From an uncultured Oscillibacter sp. (GTDB lineage: Bacteria; Bacillota; Clostridia; Oscillospirales; Oscillospiraceae), in contig CAJKKQ010000001.1 of assembly GCA_905200545.1 (NCBI GenBank), positions 1-64,000 of the forward strand: a stretch of 64,000 bases of DNA, read 5' to 3'. This document shows positions 16,691-24,344 of this stretch, one piece after another. The notes below the pieces were generated by a model that did not search any database, had not been told where the DNA came from, and saw nothing but the letters and a program-made list of their open reading frames with translations. Numbering within the stretch: position 1 is the stretch's first letter; each line of letters begins with the position of its first letter. The translations under genes and the position numbers were made by a program.

Positions 16691-17848
16691 TTACATCGCC
16701 TTTCCAATTACATCGCCCATCGTATCCGCCGCCTCCCTCATCATGTCCGGCGTGGCGTGGGTGTAGGTGCTGAGTGTGAACCCTGCCGAGTAGTGCCCCA
16801 AGGTGCTGGACAGAGTCTTCACATCCACGCCATTCTTCAGAGACAGCGTTGCGAAGGTGTGCCGGAGATCATGGAACCGAATATGCTCAGCACCGATGGC
16901 TTTCAGGATCTTCTCGTGGGTATGCCGAAAGGAGTCCGGATCGAACATGCCACCCGTCTTGGGCGACGGGAACATGTAGGGATTTCCCGGGTGCTTTTTG
17001 TGCTCCTCCAACAGCAGGTCCACCGCCTGCTGTGAGACCGGCAGGACGCGGATGGAATTATGGGTCTTGGGCTGACTCACCACCAGTTCTCCCTTGGTGC
17101 GCGTCACCTGCTTCGTGATGGAGATGGTTCGGTTCTCCACGTCCAGGTCCGTCCAGAGGAGGGCCAGCAGTTCTCCCCTCCTCAGTCCCGTGGTCAGTTC
17201 CAGGTAGAAAGGAGCCAGCAGGCCCCGCTTATCCGCCTCCATCAGATAGGGGCGGATCTTCTCTTCCGACAGGACCTTCATCTCCCGCTTTTCCATCTTT
17301 GGCAGCTTGCAGCCTCTCGCAGGGTTCACCAGGATCAGCCGCTCTGCCACGGCTTGCTCCAGGCAATTGTTCAACAAGGTATGGATGCCGTGGACCACCC
17401 GGACACTCAGGCCCTTGTTTTTCAACTCGATGTGCTGGTACCGCTGCACCCGTCCGTTCTTCTGGAGATCGTTGTAGAACTTCTGGATCTGGATCGTAGT
17501 GAGCTTGTCCAGCTTGATGTCTCCCAGTTGGGGGATGATGTGGTTGTTGATGTAGTTTAGATAATAGTCCTTGGTGTTCTCCCGAAGCCGGGGCTCGGCG
17601 TAGACCTCGTACCACATCTGCACCCAGCTTTTTACCGTGTGAGTGCCGCTGCGATTCATGTCCAGCCGCTGGCTGTCCGCAATGGCCTTTTTCAGCTTCT
17701 CCTTGACCTCCGCCTGGGTCTTCCCCAATACATTCTTAATTTTCTGCTTCCCGGTGGCCGGATCATAGGAGGCCGTGTAGAACCCCTCCCACCGGCCATC
17801 CTTCCGTTTGCGGATGCTGCCTTCGCCGTTAGCGCGTTTCTTTCCCAT
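16691..17848 (-). CDS. int: Tyrosine integrase of E2
   Basis: A 385-residue integrase, near-identical to the E1 protein over its full length, with the same catalytic residues (Arg223, Lys261, His326, Arg329, His352, Tyr362) and the same arm-binding N-terminus (GEGSIRKRKDGRWEGFY). It starts 3 bp after the stop of the DUF6809-like gene. Because E1 and E2 share this enzyme and the same end repeats, each integrase could probably act on either element. Confidence 0.97.
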   Translation of the reverse strand: MGKKRANGEGSIRKRKDGRWEGFYTASYDPATGKQKIKNVLGKTQAEVKEKLKKAIADSQRLDMNRSGTHTVKSWVQMWYEVYAEPRLRENTKDYYLNYINNHIIPQLGDIKLDKLTTIQIQKFYNDLQKNGRVQRYQHIELKNKGLSVRVVHGIHTLLNNCLEQAVAERLILVNPARGCKLPKMEKREMKVLSEEKIRPYLMEADKRGLLAPFYLELTTGLRRGELLALLWTDLDVENRTISITKQVTRTKGELVVSQPKTHNSIRVLPVSQQAVDLLLEEHKKHPGNPYMFPSPKTGGMFDPDSFRHTHEKILKAIGAEHIRFHDLRHTFATLSLKNGVDVKTLSSTLGHYSAGFTLSTYTHATPDMMREAADTMGDVIGKAM

Positions 17849-17851
17849 CCA

Positions 17852-18166
17852 TCATCTCTCCCTTCTCGCCAGTTCACAGGCCCGCTGTTCGTCCTCGCTC
17901 TCAAAGTTGTACGGCGGCTGGTCTGCCAGCAGCTCCTGCTGGATGCCTTGAGCCAGGCGGTAGCCGGAGATGAAGCTGTTCAGGCAGGCTTCCTCCCGCA
18001 AAGCGTCTTCCAGATCTGCCATCTTCAGAAGAAGTTTCCGCTCCGGCTCATCCAGCAGACGGGTGAGCTGCCTGTAGGTCCGTTCGATTTTTCTGTCCAG
18101 ATACTCCGCCCTCCGGGATGTCGTCTCAAACCTGTAGCAGAGGGCTTTCATATAATCACGCATCAT
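17852..18166 (-). CDS. DUF6809-like small protein (E2)
   Basis: A 104-residue homologue of the E1 protein at 3011-3328, with conserved RDYMKAL at the start and NSFISGYRLAQGIQQELLA near the end. AGGAGG precedes two in-frame ATGs at 18166 and 18163; the second matches the E1 start. It is first in the integrase operon, behind the conserved leader at 18171-18197. Confidence 0.8.
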   Translation of the reverse strand: MMRDYMKALCYRFETTSRRAEYLDRKIERTYRQLTRLLDEPERKLLLKMADLEDALREEACLNSFISGYRLAQGIQQELLADQPPYNFESEDEQRACELARRER

Positions 18167-18292
18167 GAATCGCCTCCTATCAGCGACACACAATACCATG
18201 CCCTGACCTCAATAGCCACTCCAACCGGGCAGAGTTATCAATTTGTTAGCAAATTCAAAGCGGCACCCGGAAAACCGGGTGCCGCCATTTTT

Positions 18293-18508
18293 TTACTGGG
18301 TCTCCTGTTTGCCCATATTCCGCTTGATCCATTCCCGGAGTTCATCCTTGGGGATCACGATGCGGGTACCGATCCTTAGCGCGGGAAAACCCTCGGACCG
18401 GGCCAATTCATAAGCTCCGGCACGGGAGATTCCCAGCGCCGCTGCCATCTCCGGAACCGAGAGCATCAGCGGCAGATCTTCATAAGATTTGAATGTTCCT
18501 TTTTTCAC
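18293..18508 (-). CDS. xis: Excisionase-like HTH protein of E2
   Basis: A 71-residue HTH_17 protein nearly identical to the E1 protein through the helix-turn-helix (SVPEMAAALGISRAGAYELA) and the wing (GTRIVIPKDELREW). GGAGAAAGG precedes the ATG. It is followed on the minus strand by the integrase operon and preceded by the recurrent leader block at 18551-18599. Confidence 0.88.
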   Translation of the reverse strand: MKKGTFKSYEDLPLMLSVPEMAAALGISRAGAYELARSEGFPALRIGTRIVIPKDELREWIKRNMGKQETQ

Positions 18509-18550
18509 TGGATATCCTTTCTCCTCTCCCGCCGTGGGAGAGGTTTTTAT

Positions 18551-18599
18551 TTGTTATACTTCGTCTTGTTGATACATTTCCTCACCATCTGGTGGAGGG
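18551..18599 (-). repeat. Recurrent palindrome-plus-leader block, copy 2 (before xis of E2)
   Basis: On the minus strand CACCAGATGGTG leads into a 13-codon frame (MVRKCINKTKYNK and stop), between the relaxase stop and xis. Compare 4565-4612, 21411-21459 and 45520-45570. Confidence 0.55.
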
Positions 18600-18641
18600 A
18601 CTGCCCTACAATCAATGTGGTCTACGATAAATTGCGGACTC

Positions 18642-20609
18642 TTACCATCCCTTCATGGTCATGCCGCCCCAGGTCTGGCTTTGTTCTTCTTCGTGATCAT
18701 CGGGCTGATGCCCCAAGGCGATGCGCAGTTCCTGGAGTTCCTGCATTCGCTTGCGGTCGATGTGCATGCGCGGCTGTGCAGGCACAGCAGGTGCGTTGTC
18801 CCGGAAGATATTGCTCATGTGGTAGAGCAGGCGGGACACTGTGAACAGCAATTCCGGCTGACGCCATTGCTCCTGCCTGTCCAGAATGTACTGAGCATAG
18901 GGATGACCAAACGCATCCGCCATCCGAAAGCAGTTCCACGCCGCTTCTTCGTCTTTGGGGACGCCGTTTCCGGTGAGGTACAGCTTCCCCAGCAGATAGT
19001 TCGCCCAGGGATGATTGTTGTCAGCGGCGTGGCGGAGATATTCCGCCGCTTTGACTGCGTCCTTTCGCACAGACCTGCCTGTCAGGTATACCTTCCCCAT
19101 CCGATAGGCAGCGTCTGTGCTCCCGTTTCGAGCTGCTCGTTCCAACCAGTGAAGGCCGTTGGAAGTATCATGCACCTCCGGATCGTCAGAGAGATATAGC
19201 TTGCCAAGGGCATATTGAGCCGCGGGCAGATTTCGCTTTGCCGCCAGCTCCAGCCAGTGGGCGGCTTGTTCCGCGTCTGGCAGCAGCAGGCCGCCGTCCC
19301 GGTACAGCAGTCCCAGGAAGTATTGGGCGTGGACGTCACCGTACTCCGCCAGCCGTTCCAGATCCTCTGCTGCCTCATCTCGCTGCTCCAGTGGCAGCTT
19401 ATTGCCTTCAATCCTGGCCCGCAGCCGTAGGCAATCATAGGAGACCTCCCAGTTTTCCACCCACTCACCCCGCTCTTCCCTCTTCTCATCCTCGAAGGTG
19501 ATCTTGCCCAGGCGGATGTTCTCTGTCTCCCGAATGACGGCATTCCTGATAGCCCGGAACTCCTTCTGCTTTGACAGTGGGGGCCGCTGCTGTTTCTTCC
19601 CCGAGTAGAACTCGTTCACCTGACACTGGAGCTCCCACCACTTTTGATAGCACGCGTTGACAACGGGGATTTGCTCCAGCTGATCTACGATCTCACCCAC
19701 CTGCCGCTTCATGGGTCTCGGGAGATATCCGTAGGACTTTTTACCTTTAATCTCACCCAGCTGCCGGGACAGTTTCCAGATCATTTGCTCCGCCTGGGTG
19801 TGCTCACACACCGTCTCCTGCATCTGCCGGGACAGCTGCAGCATAACTTTCCGAGTCTCTTTCACCAGCTCGTCCCGGGAGACGGACTTCTGTTCGTAGA
19901 CGTGGAGCAGTTCCTGTTGGAAGATATCGTTGGTGAGTTGAGACTTCATCTGCCGGATGCCATCCCGATCCAGGTGTGCTTGTCCCGGTTTCACTGACCA
20001 CGCCATCATGTGAACGTGAGGATGGTGTCCTTCATTGTGGAACGCCGCGTACCACCGGAAGTCCTGGGGCGGGATATGCATAGCTGCCGCGATGTCGTTA
20101 CGGTGAGCACGGAGCAGGGCCCGCCATGCCTGTGCGTTGTTGTAACCGAGACGCTCTGCGTCTTCTCGATGCAGGGAGATGATGTGCGTCCAGACGTTGC
20201 CGGTGTAGTGCTCCAGCTCGGACATGGCGGCATCCAAGTCCACACGATCTGCGTCACCGAACAGGCCATGGTCACCCAGGCGCTCCGCGCGAGGACGTGT
20301 TGCGATGTACTTCATGTAGCCATCCGTCTGCTGCACCTCCTTCCAGTGCTCCTCCAGCGCAAGCGTGATGAGTGACGATGCGTTGGCTTTCGTTGGCTTC
20401 TGCACATAGTCCTCGTACTCCAGCAGCTCTTTCACATCCGGGAAGTCTTTCGTCAGTTTTGCGATGAGCTGCTCCTGCTTGCGGGTTGGCGGGCGGTCAT
20501 CCGGGATGATCTCCACCCGCTCCCGCGTCGCAATGTACCTCATGTAACCGTCTGCACCCTGACCACCGCCACACTTGATATACGGACTCTTGACGATCAG
20601 TCTTGCCAT
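18642..20609 (-). CDS. MobP3-type relaxase with Sel1 repeats (E2)
   Basis: A 655-residue relaxase with HUH histidines in HHPHVHMM at about residues 195-200 and a C-terminal series of Sel1 repeats (AQYFLGLLYRDG, AQYALGKLYLSD, ANYLLGKLYLTG). It is much closer to the E3 relaxase at 53609-55582 than to the E1 relaxase. It overlaps the upstream MobC-like gene by 13 nt. In E1 a Fic gene is inserted between this gene and xis; here the interval is short. Confidence 0.93.
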   Translation of the reverse strand: MARLIVKSPYIKCGGGQGADGYMRYIATRERVEIIPDDRPPTRKQEQLIAKLTKDFPDVKELLEYEDYVQKPTKANASSLITLALEEHWKEVQQTDGYMKYIATRPRAERLGDHGLFGDADRVDLDAAMSELEHYTGNVWTHIISLHREDAERLGYNNAQAWRALLRAHRNDIAAAMHIPPQDFRWYAAFHNEGHHPHVHMMAWSVKPGQAHLDRDGIRQMKSQLTNDIFQQELLHVYEQKSVSRDELVKETRKVMLQLSRQMQETVCEHTQAEQMIWKLSRQLGEIKGKKSYGYLPRPMKRQVGEIVDQLEQIPVVNACYQKWWELQCQVNEFYSGKKQQRPPLSKQKEFRAIRNAVIRETENIRLGKITFEDEKREERGEWVENWEVSYDCLRLRARIEGNKLPLEQRDEAAEDLERLAEYGDVHAQYFLGLLYRDGGLLLPDAEQAAHWLELAAKRNLPAAQYALGKLYLSDDPEVHDTSNGLHWLERAARNGSTDAAYRMGKVYLTGRSVRKDAVKAAEYLRHAADNNHPWANYLLGKLYLTGNGVPKDEEAAWNCFRMADAFGHPYAQYILDRQEQWRQPELLFTVSRLLYHMSNIFRDNAPAVPAQPRMHIDRKRMQELQELRIALGHQPDDHEEEQSQTWGGMTMKGW

Positions 20610-21025
20610 CCATCATCACCGTCCCGCTGCTCCTGTGCGCGCTTGGCGATCTGCTCCAGACGCAGTCGTCCATTGAGTTTTTTCACGTTGGCCACGCTCT
20701 CTGCGCGCTTTCGCCGCAAGTATTCCTCATCCAGGTTGACGCAGTCCGCGAGAATACTCATGACCATATCCAGTTCCACCGACTGCCTGTAGAGCAGCGC
20801 CGCCATGCGATCTTCAAACTGATCCAGCCGGCCGTCCAGATAGGACTGCACTGAGGACGGCAGAAACATGCCAGCGTTGTTTGCGCTGAGATAGTCCAGA
20901 TAGAAGTTGATGGCGTTCTCGATAAATCCGGTGAGACTGCGGCTGCCATCTTCCGTATAACGCCGCTCCAGCCGCGTCTTCATGTCCGGCGTCAGGTAGA
21001 GGGCAAATTTCTCTTTTTGGCTCAT
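20597..21025 (-). CDS. MobC-like ribbon-helix-helix accessory protein (E2)
   Basis: A 142-residue protein with the same N-terminal ribbon-helix-helix pattern as E1 (KFALYLTPDMKTRLERRYTE). It is nearly identical to the E3 protein. The start at 21025 (MSQKEK) follows AAAGGAGGCC. The much longer reading frame reaching 21475 passes through the oriT region and is not used. Its stop overlaps the relaxase start by 13 nt. Confidence 0.87.
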   Translation of the reverse strand: MSQKEKFALYLTPDMKTRLERRYTEDGSRSLTGFIENAINFYLDYLSANNAGMFLPSSVQSYLDGRLDQFEDRMAALLYRQSVELDMVMSILADCVNLDEEYLRRKRAESVANVKKLNGRLRLEQIAKRAQEQRDGDDGWQD

Positions 21026-21082
21026 ATAGGCCTCCTTTCTTAGGGGTGACCCCTCCTTTTTTCTTATGGGCGTAAGCTCTGC

Positions 21083-21174
21083 GGGATAACGACCGCAGAA
21101 TTTTGTTTCTCTGCCATTTTTGACCCCATTTTCGAGGCCGCTGACCCCCCCGTAACTGCCCGCACTGCGGGCAG
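21083..21174. other. Candidate oriT of E2
   Basis: GGGATAACGACCGCAGAA, TTTTTGACCCCA and CCCGTAA with the inverted repeat CTGCCCGCA-C-TGCGGGCAG (21156-21174) occur in the same order as in E1. The sequence between blocks is closer to E3 than to E1. Confidence 0.6.
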
Positions 21175-21410
21175 ATGTGCCGGGTGAAAGCCGGGGCAAT
21201 GACCCCAGGCCTTTATCCAGCTTGTCCTTTCGTCCTCCGAAGAGCCGTAAAAAGCTCCCGAAAACCGCCTCAAAACCCTTGAAGGGGCTGGGGCTCCACC
21301 CAGCCCCGAAGAAGTGCACACAGCCGCTTACACGGCCAAACAGGGTGGGAGTTGCGCGCCCTGTCCGATTCCCGCTTTTGGGGGTGATAACCTGGCGGCA
21401 GGACTTTTCC

Positions 21411-21459
21411 TTGTTACTCTTCGTCTTATTCATACACTTCCCCACCATCTGTTGAGGGG
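21411..21459 (-). repeat. Recurrent palindrome-plus-leader block, copy 3 (before oriT of E2)
   Basis: On the minus strand CAGATGGTGGGGAAGTG continues into MNKTKSNKEK-like codons, between the HTH gene and the oriT candidate. Confidence 0.5.
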
Positions 21460-21467
21460 CTTTCCCT

Positions 21468-21794
21468 TCATGCACTGTGGCCTGCGGAGGGAAGATCAGG
21501 CAGCGGCAGAATGTAGTAGTGGTTGTTCCCCTGGAGCCACTTGCCGCTTTTCACACACCGCGAGGTTTTGACCTTACTGATGAACCCGCGGTCAACCAAC
21601 AGACTGACCGCATCCCTCGCCGCGTTTTCAGAGCAGCCGCAGTGGAGGGCGATGGTCTTCATGCTGGGCCAGCACACATCCTTCTGCCCCGCGCAGCAGA
21701 CCAGGTAACTGTACACAGCCAGCGGAATAGGTTTCAGGTCATAGCAGAAAATAGCGTTGCTCATTTGATAAAATCGTTCACCCAAAACAGGCAT
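21468..21794 (-). CDS. HTH_36-type helix-turn-helix protein (E2)
   Basis: A 108-residue homologue of the E1 protein at 8300-8668, near-identical through the winged helix (CWPSMKTIALHCGCSENAAR) and the basic tail GNNHYYILPLP; the C-terminus is shorter. AGGAGG precedes the ATG. It is upstream of oriT and the mob genes. Confidence 0.8.
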   Translation of the reverse strand: MPVLGERFYQMSNAIFCYDLKPIPLAVYSYLVCCAGQKDVCWPSMKTIALHCGCSENAARDAVSLLVDRGFISKVKTSRCVKSGKWLQGNNHYYILPLPDLPSAGHSA

Positions 21795-21836
21795 ACGAAA
21801 CCTCCTGGTTTTGAAATTCAGAGATATTTTTTTCTT

Positions 21837-21955
21837 GCGTTCCGGGTGCCTCTCTGTTAGACTGTTCGCAGATGGAGTCTGCGTTTTTCGGAATGCGGCG
21901 CGCCGCCGGACTGTTGCAGCAGTTTCGGCGGCTTTCCTTTTTGATAGGGACGCTG
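21837..21955. other. Conserved structured leader upstream of the HTH gene (E2)
   Basis: This is nearly identical to 8709-8850 in E1, with the GCAGA/TCTGC hairpin plus T-run and the large GCCGCCGGACTG/CAGTTTCGGCGGC hairpin plus T-run on the plus strand. On the minus strand a frame starting at 21996 contains the same conserved KKESRRNCCNS peptide segment as E1. Confidence 0.5.
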
Positions 21956-22201
21956 AGATTTTTCTTACTCTGATTGCCGATGAATATCACCACCATTCGT
22001 AAAAGAGTTTGTCAGCCACACGCCATACACCTTCCTGCCCTGTGATCCTTTCTGACCTCCACGGCGTTTTCTGCCCCGTTGGTACGCTCGTATATCGTAA
22101 CTCTGTCATGATATGGTCCTGGCGATACTTCCCCGGTGAGTATGAACTTTGGCGGTGGGTATTCAGTTGTCGAGGTACATCGAACGGCCAATAGAATCTG
22201 C

Positions 22202-22230
22202 TTGACATTTGGTCACGTATATTTTAGACT
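22202..22230 (+). promoter_or_regulatory. Candidate promoter of the DUF6076 gene
   Basis: TTGACA (22202-22207), a 17-bp spacer and TAGACT (22225-22230) lie in an AT-rich 300-bp interval. Downstream, a perfect 10-bp inverted repeat ACGATAGGTC/GACCTATCGT (22278-22287 and 22300-22309) could be an operator or an attenuating hairpin. Confidence 0.5.
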
Positions 22231-22352
22231 TATTTTTAGTATAACATTTTTATTGGTCGCCGTATTCTGAGTCTAACACGATAGGTCGCCCTCTGTCAAG
22301 ACCTATCGTTTCATTCTTGAATAGTAAGTCTAATTCGATGGGGAGTTTTTTC

Positions 22353-23321
22353 ATGTCTGAGTATATGTTTAAGACCTATATCGCTAACGGAAAAGAGTAT
22401 TTTATTTACAGCGATGATGTTTCTGACGACCGCTTTACAAAAAAAATAGACTTTCCGTTTTCGGAAAGCCTTTTTTCCCTGCTCGACCTGGACATCTGGA
22501 AATGGGAACCCCAGATCAAGAAGATCGACCGTGCGCTTTTAAACTTGTACAGGACCCGCGACGCCAGATACACCGAAGATGTATTTTTTACCTTGCAGAG
22601 CTTATCCGATGTGCATATATTCTTTAAGCTGCTGTTCCTGGATTGGTCCAAGAGACTGAACGAGGCAGAGAAGGACAATTTTGCTCACGCATCTGATATG
22701 CTGCCCCACAAGGCCATTGCGCATATCCCCAGCAATATTGACTACGCGCAGAAGCAGATCAAGGATCTGTTGGAGCGTGTGTTGGACATGGATGCCAGCA
22801 AACGTTCTGTTTCCAGCAGGCTCTATGATTATTACAAGGACCCTTATCACGTAGACCCACGTCCTTTTGAGTTCCACCCGTTGACGGTATCTTTTGAGAT
22901 GATCGACCGAAACGCCTATGCGGAAGTTCTTTATCCAAAGAGCATCTATGACTTGATCGATTACTATCTGCGTGAGTGGGTCAGACGGGAACAGAAGATG
23001 CGGGTCTGCAAAAATTGCGGAAAGTATTTCGCAATCACCGGACGAACCAACGCCGAATACTGTGACCGTGTGTTTGACTCGAAGGGACGTACCTGCAAGG
23101 ATGTCGGTGCCATAGCGAAGTGGACACGAGAAAAAGATACGGACAATGTCTTCAAGGCATACCGCCGGGAATACAAAAAGCGGTTCGCCTGGACGAAGTC
23201 TGGGAAGATCCTACCGGAGGAACTATACGCCTGGGGTGAACGCGCCAGAGAAAAGAAGGCCGAGTGCGACAGTGGAAAGATCACACTGGAGGAATATACG
23301 ACTTGGTTAAAGGAATCGTAA
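22353..23321 (+). CDS. DUF6076-type protein with zinc-knuckle-like cysteines
   Basis: A 322-residue protein resembling a family common in Clostridia and annotated DUF6076 (number from memory). Near residue 220 it has CKNCGKYF, then EYCDR and a further cysteine in GRTCKD, a plausible zinc-binding cluster, followed by a basic segment (YRREYKKRFAW). The N-terminal 200 residues are mixed alpha/beta with no known domain. The start at 22353 follows GGGGAG at 7-nt spacing; the track start at TTG 22317 lies over the operator-like repeat. Such proteins are frequent on clostridial mobile elements; the function is unknown. Confidence 0.75.
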   Translation: MSEYMFKTYIANGKEYFIYSDDVSDDRFTKKIDFPFSESLFSLLDLDIWKWEPQIKKIDRALLNLYRTRDARYTEDVFFTLQSLSDVHIFFKLLFLDWSKRLNEAEKDNFAHASDMLPHKAIAHIPSNIDYAQKQIKDLLERVLDMDASKRSVSSRLYDYYKDPYHVDPRPFEFHPLTVSFEMIDRNAYAEVLYPKSIYDLIDYYLREWVRREQKMRVCKNCGKYFAITGRTNAEYCDRVFDSKGRTCKDVGAIAKWTREKDTDNVFKAYRREYKKRFAWTKSGKILPEELYAWGERAREKKAECDSGKITLEEYTTWLKES

Positions 23322-23452
23322 GAGACTGACTCTGGCCTTCCACTTATAAGAAAAAGCATTTCGCTTTCTGTATGATGCTGATAAGGAGTACCTGGAGGAA
23401 CTAATACCTTAATCCATGAACCTACCCGATATCTGCAAAAAGGCATCTTAAC

Positions 23453-23489
23453 AAAGGAACTGGCAGCCATGACGGCTACCAGCTCCTTT
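23453..23489. terminator. Terminator between convergent DUF6076 and SDR genes
   Basis: Arms AAAGGAACTGGCAGCC and GGCTACCAGCTCCTTT with a short ATGA-containing loop form a long stem with a few mismatches, giving T or A runs on both strands. Confidence 0.75.
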
Positions 23490-23534
23490 GTCAATGTACA
23501 CATTAGTTATTGTTTACGGTTCTTTCACAGGCGC

Positions 23535-24293
23535 TCAGAAAATAGTGTAGCCACCATCCACAGCCAAAGCCGCACCATGGATAAAGCTTGCTTCATCGCT
23601 CGCCAAGAACGCAACTGCTTGTGCGACCTCATCGGGTCTGCCGGCTCGTGTGGCAGGGCTCATTTTGATCTTCATGCACACCGGATGCTGCGGGATTGCC
23701 AGAACGCGAGCGATCATATCTGTCTCAATGGGACCCAGGAGCACGGCATTGATACGAACGCCGGTGCGGCCATGATCCATAGACATCTGCCTGGTCAGCC
23801 CCAGCAGACCGTGCTTAGCGGAGGTATAGGCTAACCCGCCCCGGCCTGCGCCAGTGGAGGCCATGGAGGCAATGTTGACGATAGCGCCGCCGCCCTGTTC
23901 CTCCATGACAGGGATCACCTTCTTGCACAGCATGAAGGGTGCGGTGAGATTGGTCGCCAGGACTTTATTCCATTCATCCATGGTGATGTCATTCATGTTA
24001 GCGGTAGAACCGCCCACACCCGCGTTGTTCACCAGAATGTCAATGCGGCCGTAGGTATCCAGCGCAACCTTTACCAGCGCGGACAGACTTTCCTCCGAGG
24101 TAACATCGGTCTTGCAGAACACAGCCTCGCCGCCGTCGGTCTTGATCTCAGCCACGCAGTTCTCGCCTAATTCTGCGTTGGTGCCCACAACAACCACCTT
24201 TGCCCCTTCGGCAGCAAAAAGCTTATCGGTGGCGCGGCCAATGCCGCGGGTCGATCCAGTGATAATGGCAACTTTGTTTTCCAGTTTCATCAT
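23535..24293 (-). CDS. Short-chain dehydrogenase/reductase, candidate hydroxy-fatty-acid dehydrogenase
   Basis: A 252-residue classical SDR (FabG-like). The Rossmann motif TGSTRGIG is at residues 12-19, NNAG at 89-92, and the catalytic residues Asn115, Ser143, Tyr156 and Lys160 (YTSAK) are present. AAGGAAG precedes two in-frame ATGs, 24293 and 24290. It is the last gene of a minus-strand operon with the OYE-ADC fusion (51 bp upstream) and a radical SAM gene. Beside the oleate hydratase gene it may play the part of CLA-DH in Lactobacillus plantarum, oxidising a 10-hydroxy fatty acid to the 10-oxo acid. Substrate assignment is inferred from context. Confidence 0.88.
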   Translation of the reverse strand: MMKLENKVAIITGSTRGIGRATDKLFAAEGAKVVVVGTNAELGENCVAEIKTDGGEAVFCKTDVTSEESLSALVKVALDTYGRIDILVNNAGVGGSTANMNDITMDEWNKVLATNLTAPFMLCKKVIPVMEEQGGGAIVNIASMASTGAGRGGLAYTSAKHGLLGLTRQMSMDHGRTGVRINAVLLGPIETDMIARVLAIPQHPVCMKIKMSPATRAGRPDEVAQAVAFLASDEASFIHGAALAVDGGYTIF

Positions 24294-24344
24294 GTATGCT
24301 TCCTTTCCATTTTAGTATAGTCAGCGAAAGATAATAAGGCTGCC

